DNA from: Scytalidium lignicola
Lineage: Eukaryota; Ascomycota; Leotiomycetes
Direction: 5' to 3'
Length of the DNA stretch: 64,000 bases
Assembly (NCBI GenBank): GCA_002812745.2
Contig: NCSJ02000131.1
Location: 1 to 64,000, forward strand
Made by a program: the position numbers and the translations under genes
Shown: positions 24,601-34,509 of the stretch, one piece after another
Layout: every line of letters starts with the position of its first letter
Numbering within the stretch: the stretch's first letter is position 1
Notes under the pieces: generated by a model
The model's input: the letters and a program-made list of their open reading frames with translations, nothing else
Databases searched by the model: none
Told to the model about the DNA's origin: nothing

Positions 24601-24779
24601 ATGGTAAACGAGCTCGCTTTGTATATCTCTTTTGCAGAGATCAAGAGTTAGACCACGCCTTTCTGTGAAACAGTTAAAACTCAATTTCATATCACACTTT
24701 TTGCTATTAACAGTGAGTAGTCTCATCACTGCATTAAGTAACATTGACTTTACCATTAAGGTACAGTACATCTTCATCG
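21624..24779. other. Intergenic region grading into AT-rich sequence
   Basis: This is upstream of the permease gene. No frame on either strand has a family pattern. A frame at 22,347-22,625 encodes a 93-residue hydrophobic peptide, but nothing supports it as a gene. A relatively GC-rich patch at about 22,880-23,330 could be promoter or decayed coding sequence. From about 23,880 the sequence becomes progressively AT-richer, with N-flanked homopolymers at 23,972 and 24,094. Part of 24,300-24,780 may already belong to the LINE that follows. Confidence 0.45.
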
Positions 24780-25889
24780 ATCAGTTTTGATGGAAAATGA
24801 ATAGCCGCTGTTTACTTACAGCGCAGTCACAATGTCTCCGTGTAATAGCAGGAGCTTACAAAGACACTCTAATTCAGAGCTTAAAGACAAAGACATTCTG
24901 CCCACCGCTAGACTTATACTTGAACGAAAGAGTAGCAGCATTCGAGGATTGCCTTAATTGCGTAAGCCTGAAGTAGGTAATTCACCGAATAAGCAATAAG
25001 GCAACAGGACTCTTGAAGAAAAGAAGAAGACGCAAGTAGCAAACGAAAAAATAATTACCCAAAGAAAGTAGCGAATACAAGGCAGCGTGGTTGTAGTGAT
25101 GGAGGGGCTATCAAGTGACATCAAAGGTAATTAACGTAACTGTAACAAGAGATTAGAAGGTAAGATGGACTTGGAGCTTCGAAATTGTCAAGCTGGCTAG
25201 GCTATGTAGTTATACAGAAGTTGTAGACTTTCTTACTTTCGACAAAAAAGCATTGCTCTTACATAGTAAGCTGGACAAAGCAGTTAGCTTGTTAATTATA
25301 CAAATTCATACTAGCAAAATTGGACTATAAGTGTATTTGTTTAGACGTTATGTACTTAACATAAACACATTACTATACAACTGTGAACTTACAGAAGAAA
25401 CAGCTTGTCATCTAATCATTGACTGTCTAAACTTAAAATGAATGAGNAAAAAGTCTCAAAACAAGGGCTTATACAGCAAGAGACTTAAGAGAGATACTGG
25501 GAAGTTGTCAAGAATGTAAATAGATTGTTAGCTAAGTGTTAGTTACAAGAAGGCTGCAGGAGTACAAATTAGCAGTATGACTAGGGATCCAGGAGTAGAA
25601 CAAGACGACGGCGAAGCAGCAGCATCTCAGAGAACTGAGTTATTAACTACTAACTTAATAGCACAGCGAAATTCTCCCCAACCAAGCCGGTAAGCCGAGT
25701 ACCGGACAAGAGGATAGTAGAGACGAGGCGAGGTAACTGCACCCAAGCAGATAGAGAGCAGCATGGAGGTTTTCACCCGGNNAGGGAGCTNGCANGGTTT
25801 CCTGTATGACAGTGTAGTTATCCTGCATACTCTTAGGGTGGCCCNATGGCCTACGGTATAAGAATAATAATAATAATAATAATAATAAC
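24780..25889 (+). mobile_element. 3' fragment of a Tad-like non-LTR retrotransposon (LINE), ending in (TAA)n
   Basis: A frame at 24,824-24,961 reads QSQCLRVIAGAYKDT, then a PPLDLYLNERVAAFE pattern. This is the linker that follows the reverse transcriptase in fungal Tad-like LINE polyproteins (short hydrophobic helix, then LDLYL-x-R-V-A). Further on, at about 25,390-25,445, a Cys-rich tail of the form C-E-L-T-E-E-T-A-C-H-L-I-I-D-C fits the C-terminal end of such proteins. The 3' UTR (25,640-25,860) is not AT-rich and still contains several Ns. The copy ends in nine AAT/TAA units, a typical LINE tail. The reverse transcriptase is missing or unrecognisable, as expected for a 5'-truncated insertion. 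Stops between the blocks show it is dead. Confidence 0.75.
25861..25889 (+). repeat. (TAA)n tail
   Basis: About nine AAT/TAA units directly after CTACGGTATAAG. It marks the 3' end of the LINE and the start of the AT-rich block. Confidence 0.85.
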
Positions 25890-27420
25890 CTTATGTATAT
25901 TTTTAAATAATAATTAGTTATTTAATATTAAATATATTCTTGTCTGTACAAGATATGCTTTTAACTTTTTTTTTTATTCTTATAGAACAAGTTTAGTCTG
26001 GTGATTTTAACTTCTCTAAGTATTGTTATTAGAATTTGTTCAACATCATTCTCTGGTTTAAAGTCTAGATTAAGATTTAAGCTTAGAATTCTTAATACTA
26101 GAATTGGTTTTAAGTTAAGTTTAAGTAATAGAAGTATTAGCTTTTTTTCTTGTAACTCTTGATGATTCTCTAATAGTTAATCCTTTTGTTGACTTAATAA
26201 ATTACTTTGGTAATATAATAACTTCCTTTAATATTCCTTCTTGGATATTAGTTTTCTTGATAGTCTAGTCTTTACTTAAGTCTTCTTCAGAATTATCTTC
26301 TGAACTTTCCTCAAATCTTTCCTCAGATTCCTCTTTAGATTCTTCTTCAAAGCCTTCCTTAAAACCTTCTTCAAGTTGTTGTTTATTATTGTTGTTATTT
26401 ATTAATATGTTTATTTTTAAATCTTGATTTATTAAGATAAGTAATGTTTAAAATATTATAAAATTATACTATTTAGGTTATTGGATAACTAAGGATAAAG
26501 TAGATGTTCAAGGATAGTAAAAATGTATAATATAAGCAATTAAGTTAAAGATAAGATTTAATAATGTATTTAGGTTGAACATAAGGAGTTTACTCTTATA
26601 TTCTTATAATGTGCTTATATAGATAATGAAATACAGTTAGACTTGCTGGACCCCTTAAGTCCTCTAAGTCTATGGACCTTTTAGACCCCTTAGGTCCCTT
26701 AAGTCTTAATCATGTTATGTGATTGTTAGGTTTTCTATATACACTCTACTGTGTATTGAGCCTCAGGCCTACACTAATCAACTTGTTAAGTAAAACTTGT
26801 AATATCAATACTAGCATAACTAAAGCATTAATAAATAGAATTCAAACTAAGTATAAATTACTTAGTTAAAAGTATTGTAAAAAGAGCTTTTAAGATATTA
26901 GTTAATTTCAAATATATATTGTTTGTAAATATATTCATAATACTGAATTCAATTCTATTCTTATTATAAATGCCTTTTATAATTATATAAGCTTTTCCAC
27001 TTTAATTTAAAAGCTTTACTCCTTTAAGAACATTGACTAAGAAAATAAGAATATAATAAACGTTAAAGAGTTATAAAGTAAATGTTAAATTATCATTTAG
27101 CTTTGTTTTAAGTATAATTATACTTAAGTTAATAATTTGAGCAGATTTATTTCTTGTTTTTATAAGTATTAGATCATAATACTCTTGATAAGAATTTAAT
27201 TTAAATTATAATATGTAATTTACTATATAATTTATAATGTTTATGTTTACAAGTTAATAATTATAGTTGAATATAGAAAAACTCTTAAGATTTACAGTTA
27301 TAAGAGAATTAGATTTGTTCAGGTTGATTGTATTTAAGTTAAAATCAAAGTCTGAACCTGATTTTAAGGATTTAAAGTCTTTATCTTTCTTTTTGTTATA
27401 CTTTTTAATAAATTCTTCAT
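25890..27420. other. AT-rich RIP-mutated transposon debris
   Basis: Very AT-rich. A minus-strand frame at about 26,270-26,390 is rich in Glu and Ser codons (TCT/TTC triplets on the plus strand). Sequence at about 25,985-26,060 resembles 45,110-45,215, next to the gypsy LTR, so a fragment of the same minus-strand gypsy family probably lies here. At 26,648-26,706 a short stretch of GACCCCTTAAGTCC-type units stands out by its higher GC. No intact gene is present. Confidence 0.45.
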
Positions 27421-28029
27421 ACTTCTTAAAGTATTTTTCCTAATAATCAGCTTTCTTATAATTTAACTTTTTATAATAAGAGTACTTTTNCTTTTGGTTT
27501 TTTNATCAAACTTACTAGCCTGTTTTCAACTGTAAAGTACTATACCCAAGCTATCAGATTTTAATACTTCATCTGAAATATCTTTTATAAGAGTTTCAAG
27601 GGAAGAGGGTATTTTAGAGTATACTACTAATCATTGTTAGTTGGCTTATACAACGAAAGAGTCCTCTAATCCCCTTACAAAGAAGAGCTTGTAGAATACA
27701 TCTGGTAATATAACTTCTATACTAATCAAATTACTCTTCAAAGCCTTGAATGTAGTGATATAACTTCTAACCAAGCTAGAATACTTATATTTAACATTGA
27801 CTAACTCAAGGATATATTTTTCCTTAAGATTATAGTTTGAACCTTGATATTAAGCTTTCAAGGTTTCCTAGGCCTCCTTAGATATAAAGTACTCTGAGAT
27901 AAGAGCATTAACTTCCTCGTTGATATTCAATAATATACAGAGTTTAGTTGTAGAATTTACTTTTTCCCAAGCCTTAAATTCTAAGGTTTTTTTNATTATC
28001 TTCTATTTAAGGGCATTTGATATTGCCAT
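27421..28029 (-). pseudogene. Ty1/copia Gag (UBN2-type) with CCHC knuckle, RIP-destroyed
   Basis: Reading leftward from an ATG at 28,029, the frame begins MAISNALK. It gives the helical Gag pattern of UBN2-type copia elements: AWEKVNSTTKLCILLNINEE, ALISEYFISKEA, then a stop where Trp is expected (TAG for TGG), and LKAYYQGSNYNLKEKYIL (stop codons read as their likely source). Near the end, at 27,443-27,484, a zinc knuckle spacing CX2CX4HX4C is preserved exactly, but all four ligand codons are Tyr (TAC/TAT) and the next Trp is a stop. All of these are C-to-T or G-to-A changes. It lies directly downstream of the LTR at 28,173-28,500 in the same orientation. The rest of the element to the left is not recognisable. 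Confidence 0.7.
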
Positions 28030-28172
28030 TTGTATAACCAAGATAACCCTTTGATTTAAGAATATTAATGACTATAATACTCTATAATCTATAATTCTCA
28101 GGACCTTTCAACTGGTATTCCTTTGGTAGTAGAAGACTTGATTCTTCTCTTATTTTAAAAGATTATAGTAGT

Positions 28173-28500
28173 TGTTGAATAAAGGTAAAAGATGAAATCA
28201 ATCGAATAATGATTCTGATTGGCTGACTAGAGTACATAACCTGTTGACTGGAAACGCAGGAATACAGAACCACTATTGTATTGATTGCTTAAGGAGTCTA
28301 CAACTACAGTAGATTCTATATATACAGAGAGTTACAGCCGTAAAACCGTTATGGTCAACAGTTACGGTCGTACAGGCACCCTACGGGTGCCTATGGTTGC
28401 CTACAGTGGTAGCCTACCGTAAACCCTATCCGTAAGCCCTAGCATAGGCAACCGTAAGAACACTGTGAAGTGGCATCCGTAAACTCCAAATATTGCAACA
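28173..28500 (-). repeat. LTR of a copia element (TGTTG...CAACA)
   Basis: This 328-bp unit begins TGTTGAATAA and ends TATTGCAACA, so its ends form the short TG...CA inverted repeat of LTRs. It is GC-richer than its flanks and contains repeated CCGTAA/TTACGG words at 28,333-28,490. It sits 143 bp upstream of the minus-strand Gag start, as a 5' LTR should. I could not find the matching 3' LTR or a clear target-site duplication, so it may be a truncated element. Confidence 0.65.
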
Positions 28501-29230
28501 TATTATATTTGTATAATATAATAAAGAAAGTACTCTTGAACTCTTTACCATTGTTATATTGTACAATTTTAAGAGGTAAAAAAGCCATGATAAATTGACT
28601 AAATACTTGTGTAATTAGAATTGATTCTTTACTTTTAAGTGGATATAATTGTGAATATTTGGTAAAATGGTCCTTAATATATAATATCCACTTGTATTAG
28701 CCAGATAGTTCATGCCTTATATCAATTAAATTTACTTGAATATGTTCTCAAGCTTTCTTAGAAATAATAGGTTTAAGAGAAGCTTTAATAGTAGATAGCC
28801 AGTTCAAAGAACAGTTTTTGCATCTTTTAAGTACTCATTTAACCTTATCACGTTTGATTCTATAGTAATTTTGCTTAATTACTGGCTATACTTTATCTTA
28901 TCCTGCATGAAGGAGTTTGATATATTCTTGTACAATAATATCAAATACCTCACTATCTTGTACAGTATATCTCGGTTCTGGATGATATGAATCAGGCAAT
29001 CAATATAATTAACAGTTCTTAAGCTCAAATTAAATAAGTGCTCTGTGTTTTAGGTTGGTATTTGCTTGATTCTCTAGTTTAAGGTTTGGGTTGTCTAAAA
29101 AGACATACATTCTTTGCTAATATTCTGGGTTAATTCATTCTTTATTAGTATAACCTTCGCTATATATATATTCTTGAAAAGCAAAGCGTACATCATTAGG
29201 AAAAGGGTTAATTGATTCAATTAAAGCCAT
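28501..29230 (-). pseudogene. Integrase-type (rve) transposon protein of the fungal 'KRAB-A domain 2-like' family, interrupted by a copia LTR
   Basis: From ATG at 29,230 the minus strand reads MALIESINPFPNDVRFAFQE and continues with a Cys-containing H2C2-like zinc region (KRCKNCSLN). The integrase catalytic start follows (IQVNLIDIRHELSG, where VDLID would carry the first Asp, here Asn), with DHFTKYSQLYPLKSKES next and the second-Asp block as VQYNNGKEF, where DNG is expected. Both catalytic Asp codons thus read Asn, and Trp or Gln positions are stops. The frame is cut at 28,501, exactly at the end of the copia LTR, in the middle of the LLYKY segment. The name comes from annotations I remember for Leotiomycete repeats. 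It is probably a transposon integrase, not a host gene. Confidence 0.65.
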
Positions 29231-30112
29231 ATTAAATGGAGAATAACTTAATTGAAGGTTGTAAAGTGGAAGAAATCTATTACATTTAAAGCTACACCGC
29301 TACTGTGGGGTAAAAAGTTGAGGTGGTTGGCGTATAGGCTAGACCATACACCAACTGTAATATTGGTTTGCGTATGGGCTAGACCATACACCAACCGTAA
29401 TATTGGTGTATGGGCTAGACCGTTGGTGTATGGGCTGGAACATATATAATAGTGCAACTGTCGAATTATCTAAGATTTTGCTCAATTTTACAGTACTCGT
29501 ATTATTGTGTGGCAATAGCTTTGTTCTTATTATGCGTGAGAGTATATGAGTTCGTATTTTCTGGCCAAACTAATTGGGCAATCATTTATTCGGGTCAACA
29601 TTATTGGAGGAGTGGTGTTACCCCGTTATCTCCAAAAAGATAAGCTAGGTTTATGCTTTGCAGAAAGCTCACTTTGAATGCATGCGTTGTGTTCCGATGT
29701 GTTGGCACAGCCGGTTGGTTGGCCTGACTCCTGCAGATGGTGTCTTAAGGTGGGTTCATAAATATCCTTCAGGGGATCAAGACCAATAGCTATCGCCTTT
29801 CGGAAATCCTGGGCCTGGTTCCCAATAGATGTAGCTCTGCAGTGTGGATACACGTGTATCGACAATGCGTTGTGTAATAATGCACCATTTTATTGCGTCG
29901 GTCGCAATTCCACACTGCTCTGAAAGAGTTGCAGATTTCAGGTACAAGAATGTCGTACCACCTGTGGATTAAGGGTATCTTTCAGACCACGCTGCTTCAC
30001 TTTTCAAGTCACAACATCATTGGCAGGTATAATATCTACTTAACCGATGGTTATTTCCCCCTCAATATGTATACGCAGCTAATCAAATAGTTAAGCAGCT
30101 TGTTTATCACCT
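29231..30112. other. Non-RIP island with tandem hairpin repeat, no recognised gene
   Basis: Composition returns to about 40-45% GC. The period-40 repeat at 29,325-29,441 is listed separately. Between 29,640 and 30,100 both strands have medium frames (for example an 80-codon minus frame ending at 29,865), but I see no family pattern. It directly precedes the SesA gene and may contain its promoter, a 5' exon or a decayed neighbour. Confidence 0.45.
29325..29441. repeat. Three-copy tandem repeat (period 40) with internal dyad symmetry
   Basis: Units start at 29,325, 29,365 and 29,405. Each unit contains TTGGYGTATRGG, a CTAG centre, and CCATACACCAA, so it can fold into a hairpin; TRTAATATT-like 9-base spacers separate the units. 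The third unit is rearranged: its second half repeats GTTGGTGTATGGGCT in direct orientation. It lies at the junction between AT-rich debris and the non-RIP island. Confidence 0.8.
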
Positions 30113-30802
30113 ATGCAACATATGGCAGGTTCCATCAAAATGCAACGCAGCGAAGTAGCTGAAATTAGCAGCTTGATGGATCAGGCACTCATCGGTATCC
30201 AATCTGCCAGGAAAATACCTGGCAATATTGATGATGCTGCTGCAGATCTTAACCAAGCCTTCCCGGCCTTTCAGAAAGTAGCGAATACATTGCCGCTTAT
30301 TCAAGAAACTCTTGAGAATTTCCGTGAGAATATACTTAAATTTAATCCAGATAAGAAAACTTGTCAGGACATAAAACCAGACTTAGAAATATTTAAAAAT
30401 AAGGCTATACGCCTAAAAGAAATATTTCATGAAGTCATTCCGGAAGCCGAGACTTCAAGAATGAGACGTTATCGCAAAGCTGCAAAGGGAGATCTGGTGG
30501 AGGATCTGATGAAGCAAATGATCAAACATATTCTTTATATCTTAAAGTTGCCAGCTATAAAGTTAGCAAGCCAAGAATACTTAAGAAACCTAGACAAGGC
30601 TTTCAAAGATCTATCGAAAATACCACGGTCACTGCCGGATGATGACTCTCCGTTTTCCTTCCACAATTATGGAGCAGGCTCTCAGAACATCCATACTGGC
30701 AGCGGAACCCAAAACAATAACAATGGCTCAGGATGCCAGTTTATTGGCAGCAAACAGGATTTCCAATTTGGTTCCACACCCCCTTTTCAACTAGCTAAGT
30801 AG
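30113..30802 (+). CDS. SesA-domain protein with C-terminal sigma-like amyloid motif (NLR-associated cell-death signalling)
   Basis: One exon of 229 residues. Residues about 35-175 match the SesA domain (found at the N-terminus of fungal STAND/NLR proteins and in stand-alone partners): FQKVANTLPLIQETLENF, then a C-x-D-x-K-P-x-L-E helix, RLKEIFHEVIPEAETSRMRR, and DLVEDLMKQMIKHI with a following LDKAFKDLSKIP helix. Residues 183-220 are a Gly/Asn/Gln tract with a nine-residue rhythm: GAGSQNIHT, GSGTQNNNN, GSGCQFIGS, then KQDFQFG. This resembles the sigma amyloid motif by which an NLR passes a prion-like fold to its effector. The usual job would be regulated cell death in non-self recognition, acting in the cytoplasm. 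Starts at 30,122 and 30,140 are equally possible. The gene is intact inside RIP-mutated transposon sequence. No NLR partner is visible in the window. Confidence 0.8.
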   Translation: MQHMAGSIKMQRSEVAEISSLMDQALIGIQSARKIPGNIDDAAADLNQAFPAFQKVANTLPLIQETLENFRENILKFNPDKKTCQDIKPDLEIFKNKAIRLKEIFHEVIPEAETSRMRRYRKAAKGDLVEDLMKQMIKHILYILKLPAIKLASQEYLRNLDKAFKDLSKIPRSLPDDDSPFSFHNYGAGSQNIHTGSGTQNNNNGSGCQFIGSKQDFQFGSTPPFQLAK

Positions 30803-33370
30803 CGGGCAACCCAATATTGTCGCCTTAAGTACACAGCCATATAGTATTTTTACTTCTATTCTGGTTTCTGTATCTAGGTATACTTCGCTAAATGGGGTTA
30901 TCTACATTGACCCTTCAATAACTCTGAGTGAAATGACAGGATTTTTCGTAGTGCTGCAAATAATGACTGTAGGAATCATTTATGTGTAGGTTACAAATTT
31001 AGTATACTCTGAGTCAATTTAAAGCCAATAGTCTCTTGATCTCTTTATTGATGTATTTAGTCGCATAAACATATAGTGTAATCAGATTAGGCTGAAATCA
31101 ATGATGAAAGCAAGCTGATATACCCTATCATTTCTATTAATATCGAACTTCAATGGGCTTATAACTCAATAATTGCATTTATGAATCTAATATCTCAAAG
31201 GTGTGTACCGTATCTCAAACTCTCTTTGTTTAGAAGGATGTATATCTAGCAGTTAGAACCCTGCATCGGACTTATCTTACTCGATCCCTAGTCTTCTGAG
31301 ACGATCACATTGTTATTTGACGAATACCTTCCGTGCTGAAATGTGTTTGGAGACTAGAAGGTTTAGGAAAATTCCTTGAAAATGAAAGGCTCTTTGAATT
31401 GTCCTGGTTTGTCTTGAAGGAACTTTTGACAATGGATATTTCGATAACCGAGTTTGAACTCAGAGCCCTCAGATATATGGCAACGACAAATCTCAAACAG
31501 ACGGCCGCAGAAAGGGATTTCCGGGCGATCTAAAGAATGAAGTTTCCTTTTCTTTGACCTGATCCCATCCTCAGAGCTAGTCAAAAGTGGAATCAGGTTG
31601 CCGTTTGCACCCTTCATCTTCTCTTCCCTTATTTTTCTATTTTAGGGAAGAAAACCTGTAAAGAGTATAGGATGACCAGGTCGGATCAAATTTTGCAGCC
31701 ACAGAGATACGGCTTGTCGAAATAATCGGGTTTTAATGCGTTATATGTATAACACTATGAGGAAATCAGGTGTTGGAAAAAGCAACCATATTGGACCCGA
31801 GATTCCATTAAAGATAAATGGAGTGAGTACACCCCGTATAAACATGAATAACCTATAAGAGTCGATATTAAGTAAATCAAGGACGTGGATAAATGGGTTT
31901 GAAGCGGTTGTGTGATATGTAAGTATTTCTTTACGGAGGCATTCAGTTATAAAACACTTGCTAACCTCCAGTTCATCGAACAGTAGTAATGGGTGTAGCT
32001 GCAACATTAGTGTGCAATGTGATGAACTTGTTAGTATATGAGGAAGAACTGTTGATAGAGTAAATAAGGGGCGATTAAAATCTAAAGGGCTACACTCGTA
32101 CGCCTTCGTCCTCAGTTGTAAAACCAATAAAGCACCAGGGCTGTTGATATATTCTTTCATTCGCAAAAATGGAACTCTTGAACGGACTTCTAGGATGAAG
32201 CCATGCCTCTCATTATGAGCCAAGCAAAGAGGTGATCAAACGACTGATGGCTCGACGGTATCGGACTTCATACCAGTTTATAGTCTTTTTTAGAAGACTA
32301 CTATGCCTTAGCTGTAATTGGGAAAGCCGGTTTAAAGACTTTAAAACGTACAGTTCCACCTACGGTAGAAATATCATCTCACAGGAAAGCTCAAAATAAA
32401 GGGGACGGGAATACGTGACTTTATACTGCAACAGCAGCAACTTCGTATGTGATTAATTGATTCATTTTTTATTATCTTTTTGAACTTCCAATTATTTAGT
32501 CCTTTCTACTGGCAGGCAAAATGGCTTTCTTTCTTCATCCTATCTCCTATTTCCACCACGAGGAAGTGATATTATAGTATAGATATCTTGTACATGACGT
32601 CAAACTTGCTGGAAGAGGACACGTAGTTGCATATCCATTACCACGCTTCTTCTCATCTTCTCGGTAATAATTTCCACCCTATTCAAGTATCTCTATATCG
32701 AGTATGAAGAGATACCAGAAATCAAGCGTAGCATGAACCGAGCTCCTTTTAATTATGGAAGATATATCTAGAGTGATTCCTAACATACAATGTTTCATGT
32801 AGGGTTGCTTGGTTTGACCAAAAACACTGGCGATTCGTAACAAGGATGGAAGGAGAGGAGGAGATGAAGAAAAGGCCGCAGTGGTGGTAAGGATCAGAAA
32901 TGCACCTCTGCAGCCTTAAGTGCTTTTACCTTCACGTGAGGAGAACTTTGTTAAATATAACTTCGTTCACTTTTTGAATGGCTTTACAATACCATTTGTT
33001 AAGAATCTCAAATAATTACTGTGTAAGTAAGGTTTAAACCTCATTTTAGGGCAAAACTGTATGTTGCTTGTGTTGACGAGTACTGGAGAGATACGGAAGT
33101 GGACAGTACCAGAGTCATTTTGAAGACGAAAAGCCACTTCCGGATTCGTGACTTAGGGGCATCAAATATACAGAAAACAAACAAGATGGTCGAACGGATA
33201 AGTGAGATGTGCAACGAGTTGAAACAAGTTGTACCAGTAAGTTTGTTATAATCGTATTCCTATTCTACAACGGAAATCTCAAAGAGTCGAATGGGATTTG
33301 AACCAGGTTTGAAATTTACTAAAGCAACTAATGGCCATTCTGCACTGTTTCTTAAAATAGATAAAAAGAC
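30803..33370. other. Non-RIP region without recognised gene
   Basis: GC is about 38-40%. A 160-codon minus frame at 31,741-32,223 and overlapping frames on both strands at 31,305-31,617 are the longest, but neither has a recognisable family pattern. In the absence of codon bias or motifs I do not call them genes. They could be decayed coding sequence. Confidence 0.4.
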
Positions 33371-34308
33371 TTAATTTTTGTTGAGGCCGAGGCCTAGCTC
33401 CTTAATGAAGATATCAGCTGCCTTTTCACTTATGGCCAATGCCGTGTTGTAGGTATTTGCCGCAACATTGCGCGGCACAATACTCAAGTCGGTAATCTTC
33501 AATCCCTGGACGTCGTAAACATTAAGCTTGGTATCGACGACACCCATCTTTTCAGGTGATGTCATTTTACACGTGCCTAATGAGTGCCAGGTAATTGTAA
33601 CGTTTTCACGCAGTCACCGTTCAAGAACGGCATCATCCTCAGGTGTATACTCGATGTCCTGTATATCTGTAAGTGGGCCATCTGTCTCGATGCATGCGGC
33701 TTTTGTTGCTGCCGTAAGGGGGTGGCTGCCCGTAACTTCACCTCGATAAGTTTCCATGCGACGCATGATCTCACGTTGCTTCTTGTATGCCCACATATGC
33801 TTCTTTATGTCAATGCTGTGAGCACCAGAAAAGAAGCTAGTTTCGAAGTCGAGTTTGTCATTCAGCTCGGGGCCTGTGATATGGATGTGACCTCGGGAAT
33901 AAGGGTACACAGAGAAGACTGACATGGTCGGGGTTAGGCTCGATTTATAAGGATATACTAATAGATTATGATCCTCCACCAAGAACACCTCCAGAGGCAA
34001 CAATGACTTCTCTGTCAGCCAGTTGTTTTTCCATGTTCCCCTTGTAAAATATGCTCGTCTTGCTAGTAGGATGGGAAAAGAAGAAGGCTGGGTGGGCGAC
34101 GCTTGGCATATCATTATTTGTACCGCCCTCCATGACCAAAATAGACAGGCCTAGGTCCACGTCAGCAAGTCTTGCTGCAATGACACAACTAAAAGCTAAA
34201 GAATTAAATCAGTGATTAATCTCGCTCGAGAATGGACTTATTCTCACCGCCGGCTATGATTACATCCACCTCCTTGATATCATCAAGAAGTTTAGTATAT
34301 AGCCCCAT
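33371..34308 (-). pseudogene. Alcohol (methanol) oxidase, GMC family, internally deleted pseudogene
   Basis: On the minus strand ATG at 34,308 starts MGLYTKLLDD, followed by VDVIIAGG of the FAD-binding fold, then an apparent 50-60 bp intron. The continuation CVIAARLADVDLGLSILVME, HPAFFFSHPTSKTSIFYKGN and REVIVASGGVLGGGS is the N-terminal part of fungal alcohol oxidases. At about 33,965 it jumps directly to the C-terminal part: SVYPYSRGHIHITGPELND, IDIKKHMWAYKKQREIMRRM, CIETDGPL, a TGA at 33,614-33,616 where Trp is expected, TWHSLGTCKM, VYDVQGLKI and NVAANTYNTALAI. Roughly 300 central residues are missing (family length about 660). The remnant keeps high similarity and only one nonsense codon, so the loss looks fairly recent. 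The parent enzyme is a peroxisomal FAD oxidase of short alcohols. Confidence 0.85.
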
Positions 34309-34509
34309 CTTCAATATAGCTCAAAAGATAACTATACGCTAGATCAAATTAGGAGCGTGTTAAAAAAGGAAAACAGAAAGAGTACGTAAGGGGGTGTCAG
34401 AAAAGGCTTACCCACCCCATGCAAGTGAATCAATTCTGCCACTCAAAAAGGGTAATTTTATATTGCTATTTTACTACCCCTATTTACTCCTATTCTACTA
34501 CTACTATTA

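Noticed and set aside
28168..28505. 5-bp target-site duplication around the 328-bp copia LTR
   Set aside because: GTAGT on the left and TATTA on the right do not match; for a 5' LTR of a longer element the partner would lie beyond the 3' LTR.
29626..29865. 79-codon minus-strand frame upstream of the SesA gene as a partner gene
   Set aside because: No domain recognised and it starts inside a region with open frames on both strands.
31741..32223. 160-codon minus-strand frame
   Set aside because: Longest frame in the region but without any domain pattern, low-complexity bias or neighbour support; not called as a gene, although a decayed or orphan gene cannot be excluded.
33270..33310. Possible tRNA on the minus strand from a GGTTCAAATCCCA-like B box
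   Set aside because: The T-arm stem does not pair (two mismatches next to the loop), and no acceptor stem or A box lies at the right distance.
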